Shown in pieces: positions 8,942 through 20,180 of a stretch of 64,000 nt of DNA. The stretch is taken from the NCBI GenBank assembly GCA_002205965.3, contig NADL03000753.1:310001-374000 (forward strand), given 5' to 3'. Within the stretch, counting starts at the first letter, position 1, and each line of letters opens with the position of its first letter. The stretch is from Kappaphycus alvarezii. Its lineage: Eukaryota > Rhodophyta > Florideophyceae > Gigartinales > Solieriaceae. The position numbers and the translations under genes are program-made. The notes below the pieces were generated by a model. It ran no database searches. It was not told the DNA's origin and saw only the letters and a program-made list of their open reading frames with translations.

Positions 8942-11900
8942 ATAAAGTGTAAAGGGTGGGGATCTATGTTATCATAGTGAGTGAGATGTCAGGACATGTT
9001 TTTTAGTGATCTATGATACCATTCGATGGTTGAAGCAGGAGCTCATAGTTTATAAGTCATGTGGGGCGAGTAAAGAATATAACTATTTTGTCTTTTATTT
9101 GAAAATGTTTTCATTTGATTTCCCACCTTTTTGTTTTAAAAATACTTAATGCGTCTTTCTGGCTGGCAGTTGAATAGTTACTTTGATTATGGGTATTTAA
9201 TGTAGTATATAGAATATATGTACTTATGTCATGTTTCGAAATATCCGTTGTGCAGTTGCAATGGGGTTCGATGTTCAAGAGATTTAAGTTATATGCGAAA
9301 TTTGTATATTAAACGGTATTTTCTGAGTAAAAGAGCGTCTACACTCGTTAGGCCGCTTTATGCTCTGGACAAGACGGAATAAGACCATTTATTGTTCGAC
9401 TAAAATGAAGCCATTAATTAGCACTGAATTCAGTTTAATACAAATATGCTTCAACCAAGCAGAAAGCGTGAACATTTTTCGTCCCCATTTGCAACGCAGA
9501 ACTACATGCCAACCAGGCCCACCCCGTACATTGAAGTCAGGTTTCAATACTAAATGCACCCACTGTGCAGTTAAGCACGTACAGTAGAGTGTATACAACT
9601 AACCACATCTTTCATATTCTAAAGTATCCCAGAATTTCACCATGCTTTGCAGCTTATGATGAGCTTCTGCAACAATTGTTGGTGCAATGAACGTCAGCCT
9701 CGAAAAACCTTCATTTCTCATACATCAAGAATCGCGATTTGTTCTGGACGAACACAATTCTAAAATTGGCGCAATACTAGGCATAGTTCATGCTCATGCA
9801 GCTATACTGCAGTCGCTCACACAATCTAGGGAGGATCAAAGACAATAAAGCGTTGTAATAGCAAAACAAAGAACGCAATGGTGCAGAAATATCTTTTTGA
9901 TGCCTATTTCCGATCACCCAATGAGTTTTGTGAGGATGGTTCCGTATTCCAGCGACCAAGGTGTAGCGAGGCATATTTGAACGGATTCTCGGGATGACTC
10001 TGATTTTTGACCAGATAGAAAGCAATAGATATTGCGTCGCAATATCTGATGGCGGGCGAGAATCCTGATTGATGTGATAGGAAAAGCATTTCTCCTATCG
10101 CAAAGATTATTGCAGCTCTGAGAATGCTATGTCACGGCAATCTTGCTGATCTGTTGTAAGAGACTCTTCAATATCTGAATCAGTGGCCCTTCTTCTGTTG
10201 AGACAAATGTTTCAAGCAGTACTAACTGCATTAAAAGAAAAGTAAATGGGATAAAAAACGAGGGCAAATTTTATCCGTATTAGAAAGCCGTTCGGCCAAG
10301 TAGTTATTTATAGGTGTACTGCATATCTAAACTGCAGTGAGTAGGGGGAATAAGGGTTTCAAAAGTCATAGCAGGGAACCAAAGTCGGAAAGAGTGGATT
10401 CCAGGAGCTGAGGATGAACGTTGTATGTGATTTAGGCTCACATGTATAGAGCATGTTTTCTTGGACTGCGTAGGAATCTCAATGTCAATATCATCAACGT
10501 GCGTCATACCTTTTCCAAAGTGACGAATTGAAAATTTCCTCTAGTTCTGAGTACCACTTTTAGAGCGATAAATTTGATTAAAATGGCCTTCAAGGGGTTA
10601 AAAAAACTTTGAACTCTTTTCAACTCATGAAAAAATCCTGCTCTACTAAGCATAAAGTCGTTGCTTCTTATTTTCAGTATATTTTTGTGCATCAGGACGC
10701 AAGCCTCTACAATTACCAATGTAATATGCTTGTACCGCAACCTACACGGATGCTCCAGAAATTGGAATCGAAATTAAAGAACCCCATGTACACGATTAAC
10801 GTACTTTCTCACGAATTTGTTTGGCATAGACAATGAATTTTCGTCAGAAAAATCCGGATGTACAATGGAACACACTAAAATTTGTACCCAAAGTAGACTA
10901 CATACGAAAAAAACAAGTCGTAATCAACTTTCTCTTCCAATTTGTGGTAATCCATTAGAAAAGGAGGAAATTTTCGATTGAGCAGCTTGGAAAAGATAGG
11001 ACTCACATTGATAATATTGACATTATTGAGATTTTTATCAATTTTTCCGTTACGGTCGGTACGGGAAGGGGTTGCTTTTTTGCCTATACTGAGTTGAGGC
11101 TCTGATTTCTATTCACGCTGTCAAGCAAGACTTCAACCCGTTGCAAGTGACGCTACACAATTTGCAGTTGCGTTTTTTGGCCGCAACGCGTGTCCTTTTG
11201 GTCCGAAAAACATCTAATCCACCAGACAGCCAGCGGTCAGCTTTGGGACGTACACGAAAAGGTGCTTTTTTTCACTGCCAGAAGATGTAAGAGCCCGGGA
11301 GACTGTAAGTGCAACTGGGTTACAGTAGATAGATCTGAAACCTGAATTTGAGTAGGACCCGAAACGACGCCTGTAGAACCTGAGACTGAAACTGTAGAGA
11401 CAGCTGTAACTTTCTGACCCGTCCTGTTTGATGGAAGGCGATTGGTCTCGATCGGCGACTATTGGATGCCACGTTTAGAGAGTTGATTGGCTCTCTCACT
11501 ACTTGCAAAGACCAGGATGGTCCTAGCGGAGGGCGTACTTGCTAAAATGGGGTGGCTGACGTGTTTCCAGGGCCGACAGTAGGTGTATGAGGATAATGTG
11601 TAGAAGAGATCATCTCCCAGCGCGCTGATCTGGATTCCAGTCCTGTTCTGGATCCTCTCGGGCTTGGCTGGCTATGCTGCAGGGTGAGCGTATCGCTGTT
11701 CTTATTGGCCACTGGATATTGTTCAAGAAAGAATTTAAAAACGTATTGTTAGTATTCATCGGCTTATACGTAGCTCTAAACAACCCTGAAATAGAACGAA
11801 AATGTAATTTTTTCATTATCGAATAGCAAGTAGACTTACTTCTTCACCTCCCCGAAAATCGGTAAATCCGTGTTGTCACGAACAATGAAGGGTTAGATTA

Positions 11901-12375
11901 CGAAAGGCAGATGTTATGCGTTAGCGGCGAGTCTGAAAAAGACACAGCGGCTTTACATAGGGTAGACAACTTGAGTAGGTTGAAACAAACATTTTGATGT
12001 TCGTTTTTGCTTCAGTGCCGAAGGGGGCGAGGTCTTTTGCGGACAGTAGATGCCGTCGACTATCTCTAGCACATCTACTAACTACTACCTATAATCCGTA
12101 ACGGATAGTCCTGCGGACCGTTTTTCTGGCCCTGACACTACAATGGCCCTAACAGGCATTGCTGAAAAGTACGATTTGACAGAGAAAATATTGACTACGT
12201 CGGATAGAAACAGTAGTAAGGGTAAAGTAGCTACACTTTAAAACTGAAACATAAGGGGGAGAATTGGGGTGCTTTACTGATTAGGGATGCAGGACTGCAT
12301 TTTTTTCGAAGACTAGTTCATGTAATATGGTAATTTAAGCAAGTGTTACATTACAGAATACTGCATTCCGCACTC
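8942..12375. other. Long stretch without a recognised gene
   Basis: About 3.4 kb of AT-rich sequence. Open frames are short (up to 82 codons) and overlap on both strands. None has a domain I recognise, and there is no rRNA, tRNA or LTR signature. I see nothing I can support. Confidence 0.4.
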
Positions 12376-12600
12376 TACATTGAAGTACAGTACTGCACAA
12401 TACAACATACTGTATAGGGTACTTTACAGTACAGAATTTGCGCAACTACAGCATACTTTTGCACTGCGTAGTACAGTATCATACTGCTGTACTCATTACA
12501 ATACCGAACAAGACAGTTTTGAAAACAGTGTTGTATATTGTATGATGTATGTAATATACAATATAATTCAGTACAGTATTTAGCACAGAAAGTGAAATAT
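12376..12600. repeat. TACAGTAC/TATA-rich low-complexity tract
   Basis: Dense in short palindromic words such as GTACAGTA, TACTGTA, ACAATAC and TATACAATATA. The same word class recurs at about 32140, 32670, 34700-34850, 52120-52260, 53371, 58127 and 59145-59200. There is no fixed period, so it is not a simple satellite. Confidence 0.6.
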
Positions 12601-12628
12601 CTCTATTATTAGAGGGGAGATATGTAAG

Positions 12629-12702
12629 GTGGTTCAATATTTGAAAGATGTGGTCGGTTGTGGCCCGGATTATCCGCAGGGTGAACAGTAGTACATATTA
12701 AT
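12629..12702 (+). repeat. Dispersed direct repeat, copy A
   Basis: A 74-base stretch (GTGGTTCAATATTTGAAAG near its start, AACAGTAGTACATATTAAT at its end) matches 15691-15767 in the same orientation at roughly three quarters of positions by eye. Non-coding. Likely part of an unknown repeat family. Confidence 0.5.
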
Positions 12703-12839
12703 AGCATTAATAGAGTTTATTTCAAAAAAACATACTGTACTAGAATGAAAAGGCAATAATTGAAAAGCCACTGAAGCCATGTTCAGAAAATGTGGTATAA
12801 TGACCACTGCGCAAAATGTAGAGTACAGCCAGGTTCATA
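12703..12839. other. No gene
   Basis: AT-rich. It may include the truncated 3' part of the mariner element that ends here, but the catalytic DNA..H block expected next is not visible. Confidence 0.3.
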
Positions 12840-13459
12840 CTACATTTAATATTACATTTATCCTCATTAAATTTATTTTCCCGTGCGCATAGAATGCTGC
12901 CCATACCATCACACCATTCCCATCATGCTGACGTTTTGACAAAAACCAGTTCCTCGCGCCTCAAATCGTGCCAATAGCACTGAATAACATCCGGTCCTTC
13001 GCAATTGAATCTTTTCTTGTCGCTTCGCACAACTTTTTCCCACCATGCCTCGCTCTTGTTCGAATGTTTCCTTGCTAATTGAACTCGGGCATCGCGTTAT
13101 CTTTATTGGAGAGGAGGCTGTCGTTAAATCTTTTTGTAGCATAGAAACACTGACCCATTGAGAATCACTTTTGTCCGGTTCTGCAAACCCAGAAGACTGA
13201 GTTAAATTCGCAATATTCTTGAGCTTGTTGAGGAGTTTTATGCTGCCCTCAGCAGCCTACTTTCGTCTCTTGAGGTCATTCTTCTACGATGGGCTTGGAA
13301 ATTCCTGATTTCATGTGTTCTTGGACTATTGAAAAACGATGACACAACTGCTTGCCATCGACCAAGCTGTTTGGCGATAGCCTGGATCGATAAACTATCT
13401 TTTTTCAAACCTGAATTTTGGGCTCGCTCTTCTGAGCTTAGTTGAATCCCACTTGGCAT
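12840..13459 (-). pseudogene. Tc1/mariner-type transposase, truncated
   Basis: The frame starting at 13459 (MPSGIQLSSEERAQ) contains LSIQAIAKQLGRWQAVVSSF, a helix-turn-helix of the Tc1/mariner paired-like N-terminus, and RMTSRDESRLLRAA, the start of the second HTH. It stops at 13238. Further down the minus strand, in shifted frames at about 13070-12850, come AWWEKVVRSDKKRF, GPDVIQCYWHDLRRE and GVMVWAAFYAHGKI. These match the Tc1 core blocks W..V.FSDE..F, GPD....YW.DLR and GG..VMVWG.F...G. The Asp of SD is kept and the acidic residue after it is replaced by Lys. The final DNA..H and D/E blocks are missing. No terminal inverted repeats were found by eye. Confidence 0.75.
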
Positions 13460-15690
13460 TTTGACAAATTGGGGGATTGAGTTCTCTCCGGTACGCTCAC
13501 TAGGGTTAAGGGAGTGTTAAAGAGAGTGCTAGAGCTCTAAACGGCTTGTTAGTTTATGGTCATGTATACAATTCGTATGGCATCAGTCACCCTCTTTTTT
13601 CCTTCCCATAGTCCTCCACCGATGCTATGTGTACTGTGCCGCCTAAAAGCAACCCCCTTAACGCTAATCTAGTCGATATTTTCATTGTTGGAAACTGTTT
13701 TTCAATATGTGTCCGGAAGTTGCAAAAAGCAGCGAAACAGGGGGTGTCGTATGGTATAAGTTAGGAGTGTATACTATACTATTTGGTGGCTCAGGAATAG
13801 CATTGTCAAACTAAAAACACAAGCCCTTTTTTCATCCATTCCAGCCTTTTCACTTCTAAAAAACCCAGCAGAAAAATAAAGGGCCGACATTTTGGCGCGA
13901 AAGAGTAAACGACACTTGGCGAGGAATTAGAATACCCTCTTCCGCTAAAAACGAAGATAACACACTACAGTAATACTATTACTATGTAGAGAGGTAAGCA
14001 TTCAAAAAAGTGATAATATTAATATTACTATTAATATATAAAGAGGTATGTAGGCTAAAAAATTCTCCTAGCGAACCTACCTTGAAAGCTAGGTTCTTAA
14101 TCACAACGAACTCCCCCCTTTTTAAGGGACTGAAAGAAATTCTGGGAAATTTTTAAATCACCGGGTCAGAAACCTTTTTCATTGCTTAAAATAGACCTTC
14201 TATTTCTTAATTCTGGCAGCCACAACTTCAGATTATGCTATAACAAGCTGAAGGTCAAGATGGGCTTCGGAAAAAGTAAGGCTCTTCTTCTATTTCCGTT
14301 TTCTGTTGTAAACTACGTTTTACAGCTCAGAATTCTCAAATTATTCCAGCACAACTTGGGGCAGAAAAAAAGGGGAGAAGATGAGTTTTTGGGTGACTCT
14401 GACGAGAAAGACGAAAAAAGTGGATCAGTGAAGAATGTTGTCATTGGCAGGGGCCGTAATTTTGACTCGTTCATAGGTTTTCTGTATGGTATGTTGAGGA
14501 AGCAGGCATGAAGCAATTTCAAGTTGTATTTTTGCTGCCTCCAGGTGTCTGTTCTAAGGAATACCTATTACGGGCTGTGACGGGGGTGCTGGAAATCAAG
14601 GTTCCGTGGCTCGCCGAGTTTTTAAGCCCAAAAATACTTTAGAAGCCTAGGACAGGATAGAAGTCCCTGCGATGTGCCGTTTCACCCATGGGAAATGCTT
14701 GTGGTTCGATATGAGATTTAGAGAGTAGCGGGGATGAGTGCATATGAAAATCATCTCTACAGGTAGAATTAAGTTACCGTTTAGATGTAATGAATTTATA
14801 GAAGAACAATGTTATTTAGGTATGGCCAATAACTCGGCGCGCATAAAGTACGTTTGGTTACGGGAGATTGAGGACCATTCGTATGCTGCTCAGAGCTCCA
14901 ATGTAATTCTAGCCCAGTAAACCTGTTCTGTAACAAGTAATGAAAAGTAATTTTATTTATGGTGTACATATAATAATATGTAGGATTTTAATATTTTTCT
15001 TCAAGAGTTACATGCAGTGGAGCATTCTCAGCTATTTAATTTAAATATTTACAGTTTGAGAAATAAATTGTACAATTATATACGAAAACAGGCATTTGCC
15101 GCACCTTCCAGGCCGAGCCAATTTCTTTCAAGCGATCTCAGTTACCCTACTACACCATCTAGAAAACGATATTGCTAAAAGAGTAACGTTACAGACACCT
15201 TGGCAAGGATGTAGACGATGTTGACGAATCTAGAACTAACGGAAATGGCGAAATTTGAGATGAGGAACTGTACCCATCAGTAGGTGCTCACCTGTAGGGA
15301 TTATCATCGACAAGGCAACTCCCGAACGTCACGGCCGTCTTAATTATAACTTCAGTAAGGCCATTTTCGTTTTTCAATGTGCAATGAAGTTCAAGATGTA
15401 AATTGAGCAATAGCCTAATTGTCAAATCCTCAAAGCTCGCTGTTCATTGCACAGTTAAACCTGCAATCCAGCAGCCTGAATCTAACTCAAGCAAAGTCGT
15501 CTCTGAACTTCAGACCAATCATCGCATGAACTAGATCGACAGTCAGAGTAACCCATACGTAGAAGCTTGACTAGAAGCTCTAGATATATATTTTACTAAT
15601 TCTTTCTCTGAGTTTTACACTTAATAATACACTATTTAGCTAAAATACTACTGGATGTTTAACTCAGACCACCTGCATGCTATGAAATGT
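13460..15690. other. No recognised gene
   Basis: AT-rich with runs such as TAATATTAATATTACTATTAATATA near 14020. The longest frame, 14182-14511 plus (109 codons), has a hydrophobic middle, a KKRGEDEFLGDSDEKDEKSG charged stretch and no known domain. The frame 14738-14920 is also unrecognised. Confidence 0.35.
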
Positions 15691-15767
15691 GTGGTTATTT
15701 AATTTTGGAAAGATATGGTCGTTAATGGCTCGGTATATCCTAGATGATGACCAGTAGTACCTCTTAA
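15691..15767 (+). repeat. Dispersed direct repeat, copy B
   Basis: The partner of 12629-12702: GTGGTT start, GAAAGATATGGTCG middle and CCAGTAGTACCTCTTAAT end are shared with a few substitutions and small indels. Confidence 0.5.
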
Positions 15768-17938
15768 TTTTCCCTAAAAAGTCGGCTCAGGGCCCGCCAG
15801 CACGCATCATGTGTTGGAGACTACGGCCGTGGCAGTTTGCCTTCTCGTGCCCACGTATGAAAATGGAGCCAACGATGACCACAGAAAACAAAGGAGTCGC
15901 TCTTAGAATAAGAGTGGAATATTACCAGCGACGGTGCGGTAGAGGGCCTCAATGAGCGGCATTACTCTTCTAGAAACCAGAAGGTGGCCGTGGATGGCTC
16001 ACCAAGAGAATCAAAAGCGATGGGTTGGAAAAGGAAGCACAGGTCTCGAGAGAGGTTATCACCCCCACCGCCTTCCTCCTGCAGTATTTATATCCTAAGT
16101 TACTCCCTACTGATATACTAAATTAAATTTTCTATTCCTCCAGCGAAAATGTGATCCAGCGCAAAAACAGAATTGAAAGCAACTCCTGTTCTGAGTAAAA
16201 ATTCGTAGAGCCTCTAACTATTGCATCGGTTGCTGTAAAGCAGTCCTATTTTTGGTGAGGACTAGTACCAGTCGGGTGAAGTCAGAGTATCAAACTCATC
16301 GTTCAAGTGCAACAACTGAAGGAGTGAAGAAGGATTAGCTCTGATGTCGACCACATTTTTAAACGGTTTTCGAGTCTATGCGTCACTTTTTAGAGAACTA
16401 GAGAGAACAACAGTGGATCAGACGGATCCTTTTGCTGCAAGGATGTGATTGTGCGGACGCACCACATATTTTCCGCAGGCAGTGAAACGTACACGACGTT
16501 GTCCCTATTTCCGTCCGCATTTATTGTCAGTACAAAGCCATATACCCTCACAGCCTTCGTTCCAGGCAAAAACTCAGATTCTCTTATTTTTGCCAAACGC
16601 CCCCCATCGAGTCGTGAAGGACAGTATGAAACTCTGGTGCGGGTGCATAAGCCTTGGCATCATCCAGTTTATTGCAAAAGACCACTTAACAGAGAAAACG
16701 GGGATCAACAAGCGACGCGCCCTTAGGCTCGGAAAAGAGGTTGCTTACAGCAAGGCAGCTCGTATTCTAAGAGCTTCTGTAATAACATACCCCTCCCCGT
16801 AGTTTGTGATAGAGGTAAGGAGGAAAGGAAGCGAAGGAGAGAGAGAAAGAGGAAGCGAGGGAGAAAGAGGAGCAAGAGATAGAGTTGAGAGGAGAGGAGG
16901 TGGTGAGAGACTTTGCTCAGACAGAGCATGGAGGAAGACCGGGGCTTAAATAGACCTCTAGACGAGCCGAATGGTGCTTCTGAACTATTGAAGGAAGTTT
17001 CAAGAAGCCAAGTAGACGACGGTGGAAGGTTAAACGTAACCCTTCTTGAGCTGGTCTAAAGAAGATCAGCTCAAGCTTACAGCACTATACAGTGCATAAA
17101 CGTAACGGTTAATTTCTAGGTTTTACAGTAAGCTACAGTAACTTATGTAAGCCCCTATGCTAGCTGTAAACTGTCAGCAGAGGCAACAGAAGGTAACTAC
17201 ACTAATAGTTTGTTTCCATCCTCCAGGATTAGCAACCGCAGAGCTCTCCAATGTCGAAGTGAAATCAAGCTACAAGCTCATCGTGCTCTTTCGCTGCCGC
17301 TTTGCCCCCGTTTTACACAAGACCAAGTTACATGCCTCGACCGGAGCTTCCCACTGGGCAACTCCGCATGGGAATTCGGACTGCGGGCAAAAAATTTCTT
17401 TGGGCCCCTGCCGATCCCACCATATGTAATGATGTAGGAAGCCTTCTACCCGCTCTGACCTGACGCCTCATCTTCTTAGAAAACGAAAAGAGCCTCGAGG
17501 TAATACCGCTTACGGCTCTCATTAAACCTAACAATGGATTTAGATGGGTTGCCGTGGACGAGACTGAACATCACTCGATGAGCAGGTATTTGTTGAACCG
17601 AATTTCCAACAATGCTTCCTAATACTTTCAGCCACTACAGTTGGTATTTTTAACGTCAGAAGGATCTCAGACGATCTTTCTCGCTATCCGGCGACCTCAT
17701 GAGGAGCATAGTGAGTCAGCGGAGTATTAAGGTGCCGTCGAGGTTTACAAGACAGGCGTCCTTCAGTTAAGCTGCCTACAACCTCTGGTACTGTAGTCTC
17801 CGACATACTCGCTCGACAAGAATACACTGAGGTAGTTAAACTTAACAAGTTCCAGAAATCTATCTCCGTCACAAAAGTTCCCGCCAAGAGTTTAATTCCG
17901 CAATCATAAGGCTTCTTCGGTCGCATCAAGTCCACTAA
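15768..17938. other. No recognised gene
   Basis: Contains overlapping open frames on both strands around 16390-16802 (68 codons minus, 93 and 117 codons plus) without known motifs, and a purine-rich AGG/GAG tract at 16810-16930. The frames 17157-17429 plus and 17684-17935 minus are also unrecognised. Confidence 0.35.
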
Positions 17939-18622
17939 TGTCCGCCACGGTGGAGGGGCTCAAGTACTCTGTTATTTTGGGCACAACTTTCAGATGCCAG
18001 CATTTGCGCGCACCGAGTCACCGAAGCTTTCAAGAACAAAGGCATTTCCGCCGCGAAAAAGTTCTTTTCTATTCTCTACCAATACATAGAGACCGATTAC
18101 AGCCACGTTTTGGAAGTTACGGACTTCTTTAAGGACTATATCGAATCTAGAAAGTCCGAAGTGATCCTGCTGCAGCGGTATCTCCGTGAAGAGTACTACG
18201 CGTACTCATCTGAGCTTACTGTTCTTCGATGGCTAAGCTCGCGGATTTACCTTCCGAGGACTTACCTGAGCAGTTCAACAAACATGCTGCTCAAGGCTCC
18301 CAACTTCCAAAGAAAAAGCATGGTAAATATCCAAAAGACTCCAGGTCTAACAAAATTCGTCACCTCCACGAATCTTCGTTTCTCTCCGAACGTACCGCCT
18401 CTTCTGGCGCAATATCCAGCTCTCCGCTCATTTCTGATCCAAAAACTTTTATGCTTTCGAACTCCTCATCCACTAAATACGGTTTTGGGTATACCAAATT
18501 CCCATCAAAACTTCCCTTTAAACAACAAATTTCTAATCCCCAAATTCCCATCGATACTCAAGACCAGCAATAATTCGACTCAGTACTATCAAATGCTCTA
18601 TATTATCGCGACTCGCAATTAA
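17939..18622 (+). pseudogene. Putative N-terminal (gag-like) region of a DIRS-type element
   Basis: One plus-strand frame is open for about 228 codons from just after a TAA at 17936. It reads VTEAFKNKGISAAKKFFS, YIETDYSHVLEV and KSEVILLQRYLREEYYAYS, a helical, charged protein segment. From 18229 a second frame is the more natural continuation: DLPEQFNKHAAQGSQLPKKK, then Ser-rich sequence, suggesting a frameshift near 18235. I do not recognise a named domain. The assignment rests on position directly upstream of a DIRS-like RT in the same orientation; DIRS and Ngaro elements carry a gag-like ORF there. Confidence 0.4.
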
Positions 18623-18731
18623 TCTCCTATTCTGCCTCCTTTTCTATACAGCGGAAGAAATTTACAATACCTAACGCCTTTGCTCCTACGTCAGCCGAAA
18701 AAAGCGGCTAACCGTCAACATTTCTAGAAAA

Positions 18732-19409
18732 TTGATCCTATTTAGAGACATTTCCGCGCGGATTGAAAAAGTGGAAAGGTTAGATCTAGACCTTCAGGGA
18801 TCCGCTTTGATGTTTTATTTTGAGATGGCCAGGAGTTACGACCACTTCAGCAGCACTTCAGACTATACCCCGATACTTGAAACTGGCTTATATTTAAGCT
18901 TTACTATCATTAGTTTCTCTGCACTCCCTTTTGGTCGGAAGCAATCTCCAGCTTTCTTCATCAGGTTCATTCGACGTTTCGTTGAATATGTTCGAGCAAC
19001 CCTCCACCTTCGAATGAATCCTTTCATGTGCGATTTCTTAGTGTTTCTTTATCGATTTTCAAGCCTCAAGAAGGACGGCCGACAAATCGATTCGTTACCT
19101 CGCTTGAATGGACTTCAAAGACAGGGGTGAAAGAGGTACTGGAAGGGCACTAGAAAATTTGACCACTTGGGTTCCCTAATCGAAACGGAGTTTGGAGTGG
19201 CAGATCGACGGGTAGAAAATTTTCGAGGAATTGCACAGCAACTGTTGAACCAAGCACGCCATAGTGGCCGACCAATCGATGTACTGCTGCTACGCAACTT
19301 CTCATGCGTCGCTCACCGCTCACTCCACGACTCTCTCAAGACTAGTTTGAGCAATACTAGGAAACTGTTGAGGGTTCTACAAGCTGCTCTTGGTGATATG
19401 TGCTTCTGA
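18732..19409 (+). pseudogene. DIRS/Ngaro-type reverse transcriptase, decayed
   Basis: The frame 18732-19130 has ALPFGRKQSPAFFIRFIRRF, matching the LPFGL..AP..FT..LR block of DIRS-like RTs, and FMCDFLVFL at 19023-19049. That is the catalytic Y/F-x-D-D box with its first Asp replaced by Cys. The upstream MARSYDHFSSTSDYTPIL corresponds to the A..Y.HI.I.P..R.YL.F block, where the motif A aspartate is poorly preserved. In the next frame (19167-19409) LGSLIETEFGV and RGIAQQLLNQARHSGRPIDV match the post-RT segment of DIRS (LG.IID......L...A..LL). The frameshift lies near 19125-19165. The tyrosine recombinase that defines the class was not found. Confidence 0.65.
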
Positions 19410-20180
19410 AGTACCTCACCACCAATACTCCACAATAGCCTATTACAACTCCACGGCCAACATTGGCCGTGCACGCAGAGAAGTCGACGGGAATAGTTCA
19501 AATGGGAGCGTTGGGATTGGATATGAGGCCAGGAATACAAGGATTCTGGGAAGCTCGCGGAATTCGGGACATTGTACTTTGAGTCAAGCCAATAGCTTTT
19601 TTAAAGTTACTGACCGTCACGAACAATACTGGCGCTTTTTTGTCGATGATGAAGAACTATATTCACTTCAATATTTAGGAAGAGAATCAGGCCGTGGTAC
19701 CCGTATGCAACTAGATGTCTACTAAGTTACGTACCTTGAAGCTAGAGCTCCGTTCGCTTCGCCACTTGCTTGTCAAGATCTGGATCGCTATCGAATCGCA
19801 GTTTCTGACCTTGGCAGTCAATCTCTTCGCTTAACTGTCTTGCCTATAGAGATTAGAATATTCAGTCACTCCTCGAGGGTTTATTCCCCAACGGTAAACA
19901 GGCTCACGGACAGTACCAATCCAAAATGCTAAAGATCCAAGAGCGGGTTTTCGTTTCCTGGCTCCCTCAACGTAAACGCGGTCTCCCATGACTGGAGAGC
20001 TGGATTAATACTTTAGAACATACAGCTGAAATTAATACAGGTATTAGTGACCAATATCATCACGAAACAAGCAACAGTAATCCTAATCACGCCGTATTGG
20101 ACTGCTCAATCATGATTTCTCATCCTGGGCCAACTGTCATGCAGACAAGCGTTCGCCGCTGAAAATCTCTACCTCCCGCC
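19410..20180 (+). pseudogene. RNase H and post-RNase H region of the DIRS-like element
   Basis: The reading is scattered over several frames. At about 19515-19560 IQGFWEARGIRDIVL matches the G.W....HIN.KEL part of the DIRS RNase H. At 19620-19700 FVDDEELYSLQYLGRESG matches the FVDNTTV.SYL...GG block. At about 20065-20125 ATVILITPYWTAQS matches the ATLIVP.W..Q.WF segment that follows RNase H in DIRS/Ngaro elements. Stops are frequent. The order and orientation agree with the RT just upstream, which is the main support. Confidence 0.5.

Noticed and set aside
16390-16802. Overlapping open frames on both strands that read like protein.
   Set aside because: No motif or homologous block was recognised on either strand, so no gene is called.
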